Assembly: GCF_902859875.1 (NCBI RefSeq) | Contig: NZ_CADIKF010000034.1 | Span: 18,607 to 82,606, forward strand | DNA from: Paraburkholderia solisilvae | Lineage (GTDB): Bacteria > Pseudomonadota > Gammaproteobacteria > Burkholderiales > Burkholderiaceae | Length of the DNA stretch: 64,000 bases | Direction of reading: 5' to 3' | In this document: positions 8,496-17,463 of the stretch, in pieces | Position numbering within the stretch: the first letter of the stretch is position 1 | Layout: each line of letters starts with the position of its first letter | Translations under genes and position numbers: made by a program | Notes under the pieces: generated by a model | Databases searched by the model: none | Told to the model about the DNA's origin: nothing | Seen by the model: the letters and a program-made list of their open reading frames with translations, nothing else

Positions 8496-9493
8496 TCGTA
8501 GACGCCGCGCACGGCGAGACCGAAGGCGACCGCACAGGCCGGATCGCGCAGCAGTTCGGACTCGTACGACTCATCGACCTGGCAAAGCAGCGCGCACTGG
8601 AACGGCAACACCGTGCAGCCCAGCACATCGCCGATGTCCGCCATCGACAACGAGACGCCATCGAGCAGGCCGACGTCGCCAGCAACGAACACCGACGCGA
8701 GTTCACGGCCGCCACTGAGCTCACGCAACGCTTCGGCGAGACTGCCGTGCTCCGGCGCCGGATAGCGCATATAGGCGGCGATCTCGTCGTCGGTGATGCG
8801 CCAGCCGTAGACACCGTCACTGCCGATCCAGAGGGCCACGTATTCGTCGTTCATCTCGAGTTCGCTCGCCGCTGCATAGCGCATTGCCCGCAGCGCCGCA
8901 TGCGGCTCGCCGTCGATCGCCGTCAACGAAATGCCGGCAATGGCCGCGCATTCGATGCGCGCTTCGAGATGCTGCCGCCCGGTGGCGGCGATCGTCACCT
9001 CGCCCTCGATAGGCGACGACTCGTCGATATACCAGTCGAACGCGAGCGCGTGCCGCTCGATGCCCGCAATACGCTCGATCTCGACCAGCACTGCGGGCTC
9101 GAGGGTGGCCAGCACGTTGCCGTTCGAGTATTGCAGCTTCGGCAGCGGCCCGAAGCGCCGCAGGTGCGGCGCAAGCCGCTCGAGCGGCACGTTTGCCGTC
9201 AACGTCGCGGAGCCTGGAACGGCCATCGCGCATTGCAACGAAAACAGGATGCGCTCCGTCGCAAGGCAATCGAACAGTTCGTTCAACGCTTGCGCGACCG
9301 CCTGCCGGTCCACGATCTCGGTGCCCGCCATCGCGCCGGGCCGCAGCGGCATCTGCGCAACGCAATCGACCCGTACCGGCCCATCGCCGCACACGCGCCG
9401 GCTCAGCACTACGAGCCGCACCGCTTGCGGACTCACATCGATGCCAGCCGAGAACCGGCGCACCGCCATTTGCAATGAAGTTTTCAACGCCAT
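8492..9493 (-). CDS. pilM: Type IV pilus assembly protein PilM
   Basis: Actin-like cytoplasmic ATPase-fold protein that binds the N-terminus of PilN. The 333-residue length fits. The N-terminal strand AGIDVSPQAVRLVVLS is the phosphate-binding-1-like segment of the FtsA/PilM fold, and GGRELASVFVAGDVGLLDGV is the adenosine-region segment. A GGGAGG ribosome binding site lies 5 bases before the ATG. It is first in the pilMN(OP)Q cluster and is divergent from mrcA, the usual proteobacterial neighbour. Confidence 0.87.
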   Translation of the reverse strand: MALKTSLQMAVRRFSAGIDVSPQAVRLVVLSRRVCGDGPVRVDCVAQMPLRPGAMAGTEIVDRQAVAQALNELFDCLATERILFSLQCAMAVPGSATLTANVPLERLAPHLRRFGPLPKLQYSNGNVLATLEPAVLVEIERIAGIERHALAFDWYIDESSPIEGEVTIAATGRQHLEARIECAAIAGISLTAIDGEPHAALRAMRYAAASELEMNDEYVALWIGSDGVYGWRITDDEIAAYMRYPAPEHGSLAEALRELSGGRELASVFVAGDVGLLDGVSLSMADIGDVLGCTVLPFQCALLCQVDESYESELLRDPACAVAFGLAVRGVYE

Positions 9494-9748
9494 CTTGCCT
9501 CCCTTTCACCAACCCGCGAACAACCCATTCGAACGCGGACAACGGAAAGGATTGTGCTGAGACTGCGCGGTCTGCGAAATTCGGCCGAATGGCTAACGCG
9601 CGCCGAAGCAGTGTGCGGACGAGGCCGGAGGCGCTACAGTGATGTCATTCCGTGAGGCTGTTCTCATGAGCGCTTGCAGGCGTCCCTGGAGATGGGCGCC
9701 AGCGGTCGATGCAATGTAAGCGCATCGAAAGCTATGAGTGAGCACGGC

Positions 9749-9754
9749 TATAAT
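9749..9754 (+). promoter_or_regulatory. Perfect -10 box upstream of mrcA
   Basis: TATAAT at 9749-9754 would start transcription near 9761, about 19 bases before the mrcA ATG at 9780. No strong -35 is seen at the usual spacing. It lies inside the frame that would be coding if the upstream GTG at 9738 were used, which argues against that start. Confidence 0.5.
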
Positions 9755-9779
9755 CGCGGGACTGGTTTCTGGTGGTCAT

Positions 9780-12179
9780 ATGCAACAAACGTCGACTCCT
9801 TCGTCTTCGCCGCCGGCGCCCCGCAAACGCAGGCGTCCGTTGTGGCTCACGCTTATTCTTGCTTTCGTAGGACTGATCGTCGCGGGCATCCTGTGCGTCG
9901 TGCTCGTGCTCGGCTATGCGCTGGTCGTCGCGACACCCAATCTGCCGTCGCTCGACGCGCTCACCGACTATCAACCGAAGGTGCCGCTGCGTATCTACAC
10001 GGCCGATCATGTGCTGATCGGCGAGTTCGGCGAGGAGCGCCGCGACATCGTCCATATTCGCGACGTGCCCGACAACCTCAAGAAAGCGGTGCTCGCGATC
10101 GAGGACGCGCGCTTTTACGATCACGGCGGCGTCGATCTGACCGGCATCGCGCGCGCGGGCTTCGTCGCGCTGACGAACGGGCACGCGACGCAGGGCGCGA
10201 GCACGATCACGATGCAGGTTGCGCGCAACTTCTTTCTGTCGAGCGAGAAGACGTACACGCGCAAGGTGTACGAAATGCTGCTCGCGTACAAGATCGAATC
10301 GAAGCTGTCGAAGGATCAGATTCTCGAGGTCTACATGAATCAGATCTATCTCGGGCAGCGCGCCTACGGCTTTGCGAGTGCGGCGCGCGTGTACTTCGGC
10401 AAGGATCTGAAAGACCTCACGCTTGCCGAATGCGCGATGCTCGCCGGTCTGCCGAAAGCGCCGTCCGCGTATAACCCGGTTGTCAACCCGAAGCGCGCAA
10501 AGGTGCGCCAGGAATACATCCTGCAACGGATGCTCGAGCTGCGCTACATCACGCAGCAGCAATATGACGACGCGGCGCGCCAGCCGCTCGTCGTCAAGGG
10601 CGCCGGCAAGGAATTCAGCGTGCACGCGGAGTACGTCGCCGAAATGGTCCGGCAGATGATGTATGCGCAGTACCGCGAAGAGGCGTACACGCGCGGCCTG
10701 AACGTGGTCACGACAATCGACTCCGCCGATCAGGACGTCGCCTATCGCGCGCTGCGCAAAGGCCTGATGGACTACGAGCGCCGGCACGGTTATCGCGGTC
10801 CGGAGGCGTTCATCGACTTGCCGAACGATGCGGACGATCGAGAACAGGCGATCGACGATGCGCTGCTCGAACATCCGGACAACGGTGAAATCTTCGCCGC
10901 GGTCGTCACGTCCGCGACCCCGAAGCAGGTGCAGGCCACGTTGATCGGCGGCAATTCCGTGACGATCAGCGACGGCGGATTGCGTTACGCCGCGTCCGCG
11001 CTGAACCCGCGCGCGCAGCCGAACCAGCGGATCCGTCCGGGCGCGATCATCCGTGTCGTGACGAACGACGACGGCGACTGGTCGATCACGCAACTGCCGC
11101 AAGTGGAAGGCGCGTTTGTCTCGATCGTGCCGCAGGACGGCGCGATCCGCTCGCTGATCGGCGGCTTCGACTTCAACAAGAACAAGTTCAACCATGTGAC
11201 GCAGGCGTGGCGCCAGCCGGGTTCGAGTTTCAAGCCGTTCATCTATTCCGCGTCGCTCGAAAAGGGTCTCGGGCCGGCGACCGTCATCAACGACGCGCCG
11301 CTCTTTTTCAGCGCCGCCGAGACCGGCGGCCAGGCGTGGGAGCCGAAGAACTATGGCGGTGGTTTCGACGGCCCGATGACCATGCGCACGGCGCTGCAAA
11401 AGTCGCGGAACCTCGTGTCGATCCGCATTCTGAACCAGATCGGCACGAAGTACGCGCAGCGGTACATCACGCAGTTCGGCTTTGATGCGGACCGTCATCC
11501 CGCGTACCTGCCAATGGCGCTCGGCGCGGGTCTCGTCACGCCGCTGCAAATGGCGGCCGCCTATTCGGTGTTCGCAAACGGCGGCTATCGGATCAATCCG
11601 TATCTGATCGCGGAAGTGACCGATCAGCGCGGCGCCGTCGTCGCGCATGCGCAGCCGCTCGTTGCCGGGCAAAGCGCACCGCACGCGATCGAGCCGCGCA
11701 ATGCGTATGTGATGAACAGCCTGCTGCAAAGCGTAGCGCAACGCGGCACGGGCGCGAAATCGAATGTGTTGAAGCGCACCGACCTCGCGGGCAAGACCGG
11801 CACCACGAACGATTCACGCGACGCGTGGTTCGCCGGCTACCAGCACACGCTCACCGCGATCGCGTGGATCGGCTACGACAACCCGCGCAGCCTCGGCGAC
11901 AAGGAGACCGGCGGCGGACTCGCGCTGCCGGTGTGGATCGACTACATGGCCCGTGCGCTCAAGGGCGTGCCCGAGTACAGGATGCCGATGCCGCAAGGTG
12001 TCGTCACGCTCGGCGACGAGCTGTATCTGGATGGCTTTACGCCGGGCAATGGTTTTGTCGCGGCGGTCGGCGTCACGCTACCGCAGCCGGGCGAGGAGGC
12101 GAGCGGAGCCGGCGTCGCGCCGGAACAGGTTGGCGAACAGGAGAAGCAGGACATCATGAACCTGTTCCGCGGGCATTAG
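9780..12179 (+). CDS. mrcA: Penicillin-binding protein 1A
   Basis: Bifunctional class A penicillin-binding protein that polymerises glycan strands and cross-links peptides. A short cytoplasmic tail (PRKRRRPLW) precedes a membrane helix at about residues 20-45. The GT51 glycosyltransferase domain shows EDARFYDHGGVDLTGIARA and QGASTITMQVARN. The transpeptidase domain has the active-site GSSFKPF (SxxK) and KTGTTNDSRDAWF. At 799 residues it is full length. I prefer ATG 9780 to GTG 9738 because of the TATAAT box between them. The downstream cyaY is convergent. Confidence 0.95.
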   Translation: MQQTSTPSSSPPAPRKRRRPLWLTLILAFVGLIVAGILCVVLVLGYALVVATPNLPSLDALTDYQPKVPLRIYTADHVLIGEFGEERRDIVHIRDVPDNLKKAVLAIEDARFYDHGGVDLTGIARAGFVALTNGHATQGASTITMQVARNFFLSSEKTYTRKVYEMLLAYKIESKLSKDQILEVYMNQIYLGQRAYGFASAARVYFGKDLKDLTLAECAMLAGLPKAPSAYNPVVNPKRAKVRQEYILQRMLELRYITQQQYDDAARQPLVVKGAGKEFSVHAEYVAEMVRQMMYAQYREEAYTRGLNVVTTIDSADQDVAYRALRKGLMDYERRHGYRGPEAFIDLPNDADDREQAIDDALLEHPDNGEIFAAVVTSATPKQVQATLIGGNSVTISDGGLRYAASALNPRAQPNQRIRPGAIIRVVTNDDGDWSITQLPQVEGAFVSIVPQDGAIRSLIGGFDFNKNKFNHVTQAWRQPGSSFKPFIYSASLEKGLGPATVINDAPLFFSAAETGGQAWEPKNYGGGFDGPMTMRTALQKSRNLVSIRILNQIGTKYAQRYITQFGFDADRHPAYLPMALGAGLVTPLQMAAAYSVFANGGYRINPYLIAEVTDQRGAVVAHAQPLVAGQSAPHAIEPRNAYVMNSLLQSVAQRGTGAKSNVLKRTDLAGKTGTTNDSRDAWFAGYQHTLTAIAWIGYDNPRSLGDKETGGGLALPVWIDYMARALKGVPEYRMPMPQGVVTLGDELYLDGFTPGNGFVAAVGVTLPQPGEEASGAGVAPEQVGEQEKQDIMNLFRGH

Positions 12180-12349
12180 CGGGGGCTGGTTGGTACTGGC
12201 GGGGGCTGGCCGGGTGCTTGCAGCTGCTGGCGCGCATCAACAGGCTCTCCGGCGCGCCGCCGCCCCATTCCCGAACCATCGCCCATGCGTCGCACAAGCG
12301 CCATTTTCAGAAGCCGATCACCGCGCAGCGCGACGCGCCACAACACCAT

Positions 12350-12667
12350 TCAAGGTGCAATGCGCACCGGCTCCCCTGCCTGCTGCGTCGCGTAGTCCGA
12401 CAGTGCGGCGAAAAATTCCGTGCCGTTGCGTGTATCGCGCCATGCGTCATCGACGAAACGGAAGTGGTAGCCGCCCGATTTCGCGGCAATCCAGATCTCG
12501 TGCATCGGCGGCTGCAGGTTCACAATAATCTTCGTCCCGTTCTCGAATTCGAGCGTCAGAACATTGCCGCTGCGCTCGAACTCGATATCGGCGTCGGAGT
12601 AGTCGAGTGCGCGCTCGACCGCCGTCAGCACGGCCTCGGCACGAGCCAGGTAATCAGTATCGGACAT
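12350..12667 (-). CDS. cyaY: Frataxin-like iron-binding protein CyaY
   Basis: Bacterial frataxin, an acidic iron-binding protein that modulates Fe-S cluster assembly by IscS/IscU. The 105 residues fit the family: an acidic first helix (YLARAEAVLTAVERALDYSD), then beta strands with GTKIIVNLQPPMHEIWIAAKSGGYHF. The start is ATG 12667 (MSDTDYL); the longer open frame upstream overlaps lptM antisense. It is divergent from lptM with a 36-base gap, the conserved cyaY/lptM-lysA arrangement. Confidence 0.94.
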   Translation of the reverse strand: MSDTDYLARAEAVLTAVERALDYSDADIEFERSGNVLTLEFENGTKIIVNLQPPMHEIWIAAKSGGYHFRFVDDAWRDTRNGTEFFAALSDYATQQAGEPVRIAP

Positions 12668-12703
12668 GCTAAACTCCAGCGGATTCGTTATACAGGGACA
12701 GTT

Positions 12704-13024
12704 ATGCGAGCCGTTTTCCGGATGAGCGCGATTGTAGCGGCTTTGTCCATTCTCGCAGCGGGCACGCTTGCCGGCTGCGGGCAACGCGGTCCGCTTTATC
12801 TGCCTACCGTACCACCGCTGCCGCCCAAGCCGCCGCAAGAACAGACACAACCACCGTCGCCGGAAGACGTGAAACCGACGCCGGATACGGCATCATCGAG
12901 CATTCCGGACACGTCGGGCGCCGCGCTGACGCTCTCGCCTGACGACTCGATGCAGATGCCCGCCAGCGGTTCCACCGTACCCAACCCGCAACAGCCCGCA
13001 TCCGGCGTTCCTCAAGCTCAATAA
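12704..13024 (+). CDS. lptM: LPS translocon maturation lipoprotein LptM (YifL-like)
   Basis: A 106-residue lipoprotein with signal peptide and lipobox LAGC (Cys25), followed at once by the diagnostic GQRGPLYLP. E. coli LptM helps LptD acquire its native disulfides. The tail is longer than the E. coli protein and rich in Pro, Ser and Thr, apparently disordered. It is followed after 9 bases by lysA, with which it is probably co-transcribed. Confidence 0.88.
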   Translation: MRAVFRMSAIVAALSILAAGTLAGCGQRGPLYLPTVPPLPPKPPQEQTQPPSPEDVKPTPDTASSSIPDTSGAALTLSPDDSMQMPASGSTVPNPQQPASGVPQAQ

Positions 13025-13033
13025 GACCTTCGC

Positions 13034-14296
13034 ATGACTCGATCAGCTTTCGCCCACGTCGATGGCGTGCTGCACGCCGAACGCGTGTCCGCCGTGTCGC
13101 TCGCCGAGCGCTTCGGCACGCCGCTTTACGTCTACTCGCGCGCCGCGTTGACCGACGCGTGGCAAGCCTATGCGGGCGCATGCGCGGGCCGACGTGCGAG
13201 CGTTCACGTCGCCGTGAAGGCGAACAGCAATCTGGCGGTGCTCAATGTATTCGCGCGCATGAACGCGGGCTTCGACATCGTGTCGGGCGGCGAGCTGGCG
13301 CGCGTGCTGGCTGCGGGCGGCAAGGCGGAAAACACCGTGTTTTCGGGCGTCGGCAAGAGCGCCGCTGAAATGCGCGATGCGCTCGTGGCCGGCGTCAAAT
13401 GCTTTAACGTCGAATCGATTCCGGAGCTCGACCGCCTGAACGAAGTCGCGGGTTCGATCGGCAAGCGGGCGCCGGTGTCGCTGCGCGTGAATCCGGATGT
13501 CGATGCGAAAACGCATCCGTACATCTCGACGGGGTTGAAGTCGAACAAGTTCGGCGTCGCATTCGACGATGCACGTGCAACCTATCGCGCGGCGGCCGCG
13601 ATGCGGCACCTCGAAGTGATCGGCATCGATTGCCACATCGGCTCGCAGATCACCGAAGTCGCGCCGTATCTCGATGCGGTCGACCGGCTGCTCGAACTCG
13701 TCGCGCAGATCGAAGCGGACGGCGCGACCGTGCGCCATATCGACGTCGGCGGCGGTCTCGGCATCACGTACGACAACGAAACGCCACCCGATATCGGCGT
13801 ATTCGTGCGCACCGTGCTCGACCGGATCGACGCGCGTGGGCATGGGCACCGCGAAGTGTACTTCGAGCCGGGCCGGTCGCTGGTCGGCAACGCCGGCATT
13901 CTGTTGACGCGCGTCGAGTTTCTGAAGCCCGGCGCGGAAAAGAATTTCGTGATCGTCGACGCGGCGATGAACGACCTCGCGCGCCCCGCCATGTACGAGG
14001 CGTATCACGCGATCGAGCCGGTGGTGATGCGCTCCGCGCCGCAACAGGTATACGACGTGGTCGGTCCGGTCTGCGAAAGCGGCGACTGGCTGGGCCGCGA
14101 CCGGGCGCTGGCCGTCGAACCGGGCGATCTGCTCGCGGTCCGCTCGGCCGGTGCGTACGGTTTCGTGATGAGCTCGAACTACAACACGCGCCCGCGTGCG
14201 GCTGAAGTGATGGTCGACGGCGACAAGGTGCACCTGGTTCGCGCGCGGGAAGACGTGCAGCAGCTGTTTGCCGGCGAAGCGCGGCTACCGGACTGA
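13034..14296 (+). CDS. lysA: Diaminopimelate decarboxylase
   Basis: Last step of lysine synthesis: decarboxylates meso-diaminopimelate using PLP. The 420-residue fold-type III enzyme has the PLP lysine in VHVAVKANSN, GFDIVSGGELARV, HIGSQITE, the phosphate-binding GGGLGITYD, EPGRSLVGNAG, and the C-terminal catalytic CESGDWLGRDR. Its stop overlaps the convergent msrQ stop by 12 bases. Confidence 0.96.
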   Translation: MTRSAFAHVDGVLHAERVSAVSLAERFGTPLYVYSRAALTDAWQAYAGACAGRRASVHVAVKANSNLAVLNVFARMNAGFDIVSGGELARVLAAGGKAENTVFSGVGKSAAEMRDALVAGVKCFNVESIPELDRLNEVAGSIGKRAPVSLRVNPDVDAKTHPYISTGLKSNKFGVAFDDARATYRAAAAMRHLEVIGIDCHIGSQITEVAPYLDAVDRLLELVAQIEADGATVRHIDVGGGLGITYDNETPPDIGVFVRTVLDRIDARGHGHREVYFEPGRSLVGNAGILLTRVEFLKPGAEKNFVIVDAAMNDLARPAMYEAYHAIEPVVMRSAPQQVYDVVGPVCESGDWLGRDRALAVEPGDLLAVRSAGAYGFVMSSNYNTRPRAAEVMVDGDKVHLVRAREDVQQLFAGEARLPD

Positions 14297-15055
14297 CGCC
14301 GAAGAAGAGGCAGAGGCAGAGGCGTGCCGACGCCGCGCGGCCCGCTCGCGCGCCCACACGATCAGCCGCCAGCCGAGCAGCGCGATGACAATCGCACCGT
14401 AGATCTTCGGCAAGATCAGATCGTGCTTGCCGGCCTTCATCCACCAGAAGTGCAGAATCGCGAGCGTCGCGATCAGATAGATCGCGCGATGCAGCACCTG
14501 CCAGCGGCGGCCGAGCCGGCGCACCATCGCTTTCGGCGATGTCACGGCAAGCGGAATCAGCAGCACGAACGCGGCAAAGCCGACGGTGATGAACGGCCGC
14601 TTGCCGATGTCCTTCAGAATTTCGGCGACGTCAAACCACTTGTCGAACCAGAAATACGTCGTGAAGTGCAGCGCGCCGTAAAAGAACGCATAGAGACCGA
14701 GCATCCGGCGAAACCGCAGCAACGCATTGACGCCGGTGAGCTTGCGTAACGGCGTGACGGCTAGCGTGATGCAAAGGAACACGAGCGTCCACAGTCCGGT
14801 CGAGCGCGTGATGAATTCGATCGGATTCGCGCCCAGCTGACCGGTAAAGCCGAACAGCACGAGCCGCCCGAGCGGATAGAGCGCCGCGATAAACACCGCG
14901 ATCTTCACCGGCACGACCCAGCGCGCCCCGGCCGCCGCGGCAGGCCGTTTCGTCGCCGCAACGACGCCGGCCGCACCTGCGGCGCCGCCAGTCGCGGATG
15001 GCGACGAGCGCTGCGCGTTGCCGCCTCCGGGTACCGCTTGCGTGTCCGTTGCCAT
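14285..15055 (-). CDS. msrQ: Membrane haem subunit MsrQ of the methionine sulfoxide reductase system
   Basis: MsrQ (YedZ) is a b-type haem membrane protein that passes electrons to periplasmic MsrP. The 256-residue protein has an Ala/Gly-rich cytoplasmic N-terminus to about residue 45 and then about six membrane helices, with conserved histidines in GALHFTTYFWFDKW and VLHRAIYLIATLAILHFWW. I start at ATG 15055; the frame extends upstream only as the antisense of msrP. It follows msrP by 14 bases. Confidence 0.92.
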   Translation of the reverse strand: MATDTQAVPGGGNAQRSSPSATGGAAGAAGVVAATKRPAAAAGARWVVPVKIAVFIAALYPLGRLVLFGFTGQLGANPIEFITRSTGLWTLVFLCITLAVTPLRKLTGVNALLRFRRMLGLYAFFYGALHFTTYFWFDKWFDVAEILKDIGKRPFITVGFAAFVLLIPLAVTSPKAMVRRLGRRWQVLHRAIYLIATLAILHFWWMKAGKHDLILPKIYGAIVIALLGWRLIVWARERAARRRHASASASSSASVR

Positions 15056-15069
15056 CTGCGTCTTCCCGC

Positions 15070-16065
15070 TCAGAAATATTTCTTCAGGTCCATGCCCTGA
15101 TACATCGACGCGACCAGATCGCCGTAGCCGTTGAACATCAGCGTCTTGCGCTTCGGCGTGAAAAAGCCGTCTTCGCCGATCCGGCGTTCGGTGGCCTGAC
15201 TCCAGCGCGGATGGTCGACGTTCGGGTTGACGTTCGAATAGAAGCCGTATTCGTGCGGCGCATAGGTGTTCCAGCTGGTCGGCGGCTGCTGCTCGACAAA
15301 GCGGATTTTCACCAGTGACTTCGCGCTCTTGAAGCCGTACTTCCACGGCAGGACAATGCGCACCGGCGCGCCGTTCTGATTCGGCAGCACCTGGCCGTAC
15401 AGGCCCATCGTCAGCAGCGTCAGCGGACTCATCGCTTCATCCATCCGCAGGCCTTCCGAATACGGCCAATCGAGAATCGGGTCCGACAGGCCGGGCATCT
15501 GCGACGGATCGGCTAGCGTGATGAACTGCACATACTTGGCGTTGCCGGTCGGCTGCGCGCGCTTGATCAGTTCGGACAACGGCACGCCGACCCACGGAAT
15601 CACCATCGACCAGCCCTCGACGCATCGATGCCGGTACACGCGCTCCTCGAGCGGCGCGAGCTTCAGCAACTCGTCGATATCGTAGACTTTCGGGTTCTTC
15701 ACCTCGCCTTCGACGCTCACCTTCCACGGACGCGGCCGCAGCGTGCCCGCGTGATGCGCCGGGTCGGACTTGTCGGTGCCGAACTCATAGAAGTTGTTGT
15801 ACGTGGTGATGTCCTGATACGGCGTCGCCTTGTCGGCTACGACAAATTTCGGATTGGTCTTTGCCGCCAGCTTCTGGGCCTTCGAATCGGGCGACGAGAA
15901 CGCCGCAAATGCGTCGCCGGGCGCGCCGATCAGTCCGCCGAGCGCCGCGGCGCCGGCTGCCTGCAGCACGCGCCGCCTGTTTTCAAATATCCGCTGCGGG
16001 GTGATCTCGCTGCGCGGAATGTCGTCGCCGGCCAGCCGCGACGCGCCGGTTCGCCTGATCCACAT
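15070..16065 (-). CDS. msrP: Protein-methionine-sulfoxide reductase catalytic subunit MsrP
   Basis: Periplasmic molybdopterin enzyme that repairs oxidised methionines in envelope proteins. The 331-residue protein has a Tat-type signal (RRRVLQAAGAAALGG, about residues 30-44) and the sulfite-oxidase fold with the Mo-ligand cysteine in YRHRCVEGWSMVIPW. A GAGGAG ribosome binding site precedes the ATG. It is first of the msrPQ pair. Confidence 0.95.
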   Translation of the reverse strand: MWIRRTGASRLAGDDIPRSEITPQRIFENRRRVLQAAGAAALGGLIGAPGDAFAAFSSPDSKAQKLAAKTNPKFVVADKATPYQDITTYNNFYEFGTDKSDPAHHAGTLRPRPWKVSVEGEVKNPKVYDIDELLKLAPLEERVYRHRCVEGWSMVIPWVGVPLSELIKRAQPTGNAKYVQFITLADPSQMPGLSDPILDWPYSEGLRMDEAMSPLTLLTMGLYGQVLPNQNGAPVRIVLPWKYGFKSAKSLVKIRFVEQQPPTSWNTYAPHEYGFYSNVNPNVDHPRWSQATERRIGEDGFFTPKRKTLMFNGYGDLVASMYQGMDLKKYF

Positions 16066-16190
16066 GATGCTGCTCCTCGCGCGCCTGCCCCGGCCCGCTC
16101 ATTGATGGTTCGACCCGTGGTCGATGTGGTCGTCCACTACTTCCTGTTGTAGCAAACGAAAGAGATTCCGAAATCATCCCGTACCAGCAT

Positions 16191-16223
16191 AAAAAAACCG
16201 CCGGTGCAGCGCACACGGCGGTT
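16191..16223 (-). terminator. Rho-independent terminator of the ccsB/resB operon
   Basis: On the minus strand AACCGCCG (16223-16216) pairs with CGGCGGTT (16203-16196) and runs into a tract of seven T. It lies 37 bases after the ccsB stop. Confidence 0.9.
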
Positions 16224-16259
16224 GTTTGGTCGGCTTCCGGCCGTGGATATGACAGCTTG

Positions 16260-17459
16260 CTACAGCTTTCCGTAGCTGTGCAGCCCGGAGAGGAACATAT
16301 TCACGCCGAGGAACGCGAACGTCGTGACCAGCAGGCCGGTGAGCGCCCACCATGCGGCGACCGCGCCGCGCAGTCCCTTCATCAGGCGCATATGCAACCA
16401 TGCCGCATAGTTCAGCCAAACGATCAGCGCCCAGGTTTCTTTCGGATCCCAGCTCCAGTAGCCGCCCCACGCCTCGGCGGCCCACAGCGCGCCGAGGATG
16501 GTCGCGACGGTGAAGAACGCAAAGCCGACCGCGATCGACTTGTACATCAGGTCGTCGAGCACATCGAGCGTGGGCAGCCGGTCGGCCAGCACGCCGCGCT
16601 CTTTCATCAGATACGCGACGCCGACCATCGCCGACAGCGCGAAGCTGCCGTAACCGATGAAGTTGGCCGGCACGTGGATCTTCATCCACCAGCTCTGCAG
16701 CGCCGGCACGAGCGGCTGGATCTGCTGCGCATCGCGCGCGATCGAATACCACATCAGGAAGCCGACCGCGGCGGTGATGACGAGCAGCACGAAGGCACCG
16801 AGCGCGCGCGTGTTGTAATGCGATTCGTAATACAGATAGAAAAGCGCGGTGATCAGGCTGAACAGCACGAACACTTCGTACAGGTTCGAGATCGGAATAT
16901 GGCCGACGTCCGCGCCGATCAGATACGACTCGTACCAGCGCACCATCAGGCCGGTGAAACCCATCAGCACGGCCGCCCACGTCATCTTCGAACCGATTGC
17001 GGCGCCCACCGGCGAACGCGATAGCAGGCCGATCCAGTAGAAGAGCGTGGCGAACACAAAGAGCGCGCTCATCCAGAGAATCGCGGACTGGCTCGACAGG
17101 AAATATTTGAGGAAAAACGCGTTATCGGCGCGCGACAGGTCGCCGTGGTAAATCTGGATGGCCAGCAGCGACAGTGCCGCGATGCCGATCATCAGAGGCC
17201 GCACCGGTTTCCAGCGCCAGCCGAGCACGACGAACACCGGCACCGAGCACACCAGCACCAGCTTGTCGTAATAGTTCATGAACCCGTGGTAGCGCGTCAG
17301 CGCAAACCCCGCACCGCCGACCAGCACCAGCGCGAATAGCCAGTCGAACGCTTTGAGACGCTTCAGGAACGGGCGGTCGTCGAGCAGGCCGCTGTATGCC
17401 GCGGGCGCGGCGCCGGGCCGTTGGGAAGGCGTGGAGGAGGAAACCTGAGTCAAGTCCAT
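16260..17459 (-). CDS. ccsB: System II cytochrome c biogenesis protein CcsB (CcsA/ResC type)
   Basis: Membrane half of the System II haem export and cytochrome c synthetase complex. The 399-residue protein has about eight to ten membrane helices and the WWD haem-handling motif WGGYWSWDPKETWALIVW near the C-terminus, with flanking histidines such as that in MKIHVPANFIGYG. It starts four bases after the resB stop, so the two are translated together. Naming of this subunit varies between CcsA, CcsB and ResC. Confidence 0.92.
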   Translation of the reverse strand: MDLTQVSSSTPSQRPGAAPAAYSGLLDDRPFLKRLKAFDWLFALVLVGGAGFALTRYHGFMNYYDKLVLVCSVPVFVVLGWRWKPVRPLMIGIAALSLLAIQIYHGDLSRADNAFFLKYFLSSQSAILWMSALFVFATLFYWIGLLSRSPVGAAIGSKMTWAAVLMGFTGLMVRWYESYLIGADVGHIPISNLYEVFVLFSLITALFYLYYESHYNTRALGAFVLLVITAAVGFLMWYSIARDAQQIQPLVPALQSWWMKIHVPANFIGYGSFALSAMVGVAYLMKERGVLADRLPTLDVLDDLMYKSIAVGFAFFTVATILGALWAAEAWGGYWSWDPKETWALIVWLNYAAWLHMRLMKGLRGAVAAWWALTGLLVTTFAFLGVNMFLSGLHSYGKL

Positions 17460-17463
17460 GATC

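Noticed and set aside
9732..11741. A 669-residue minus-strand frame opposite mrcA
   Set aside because: It is the complement of a conserved gene, Arg/His-rich and without motifs; mrcA has full domain evidence.
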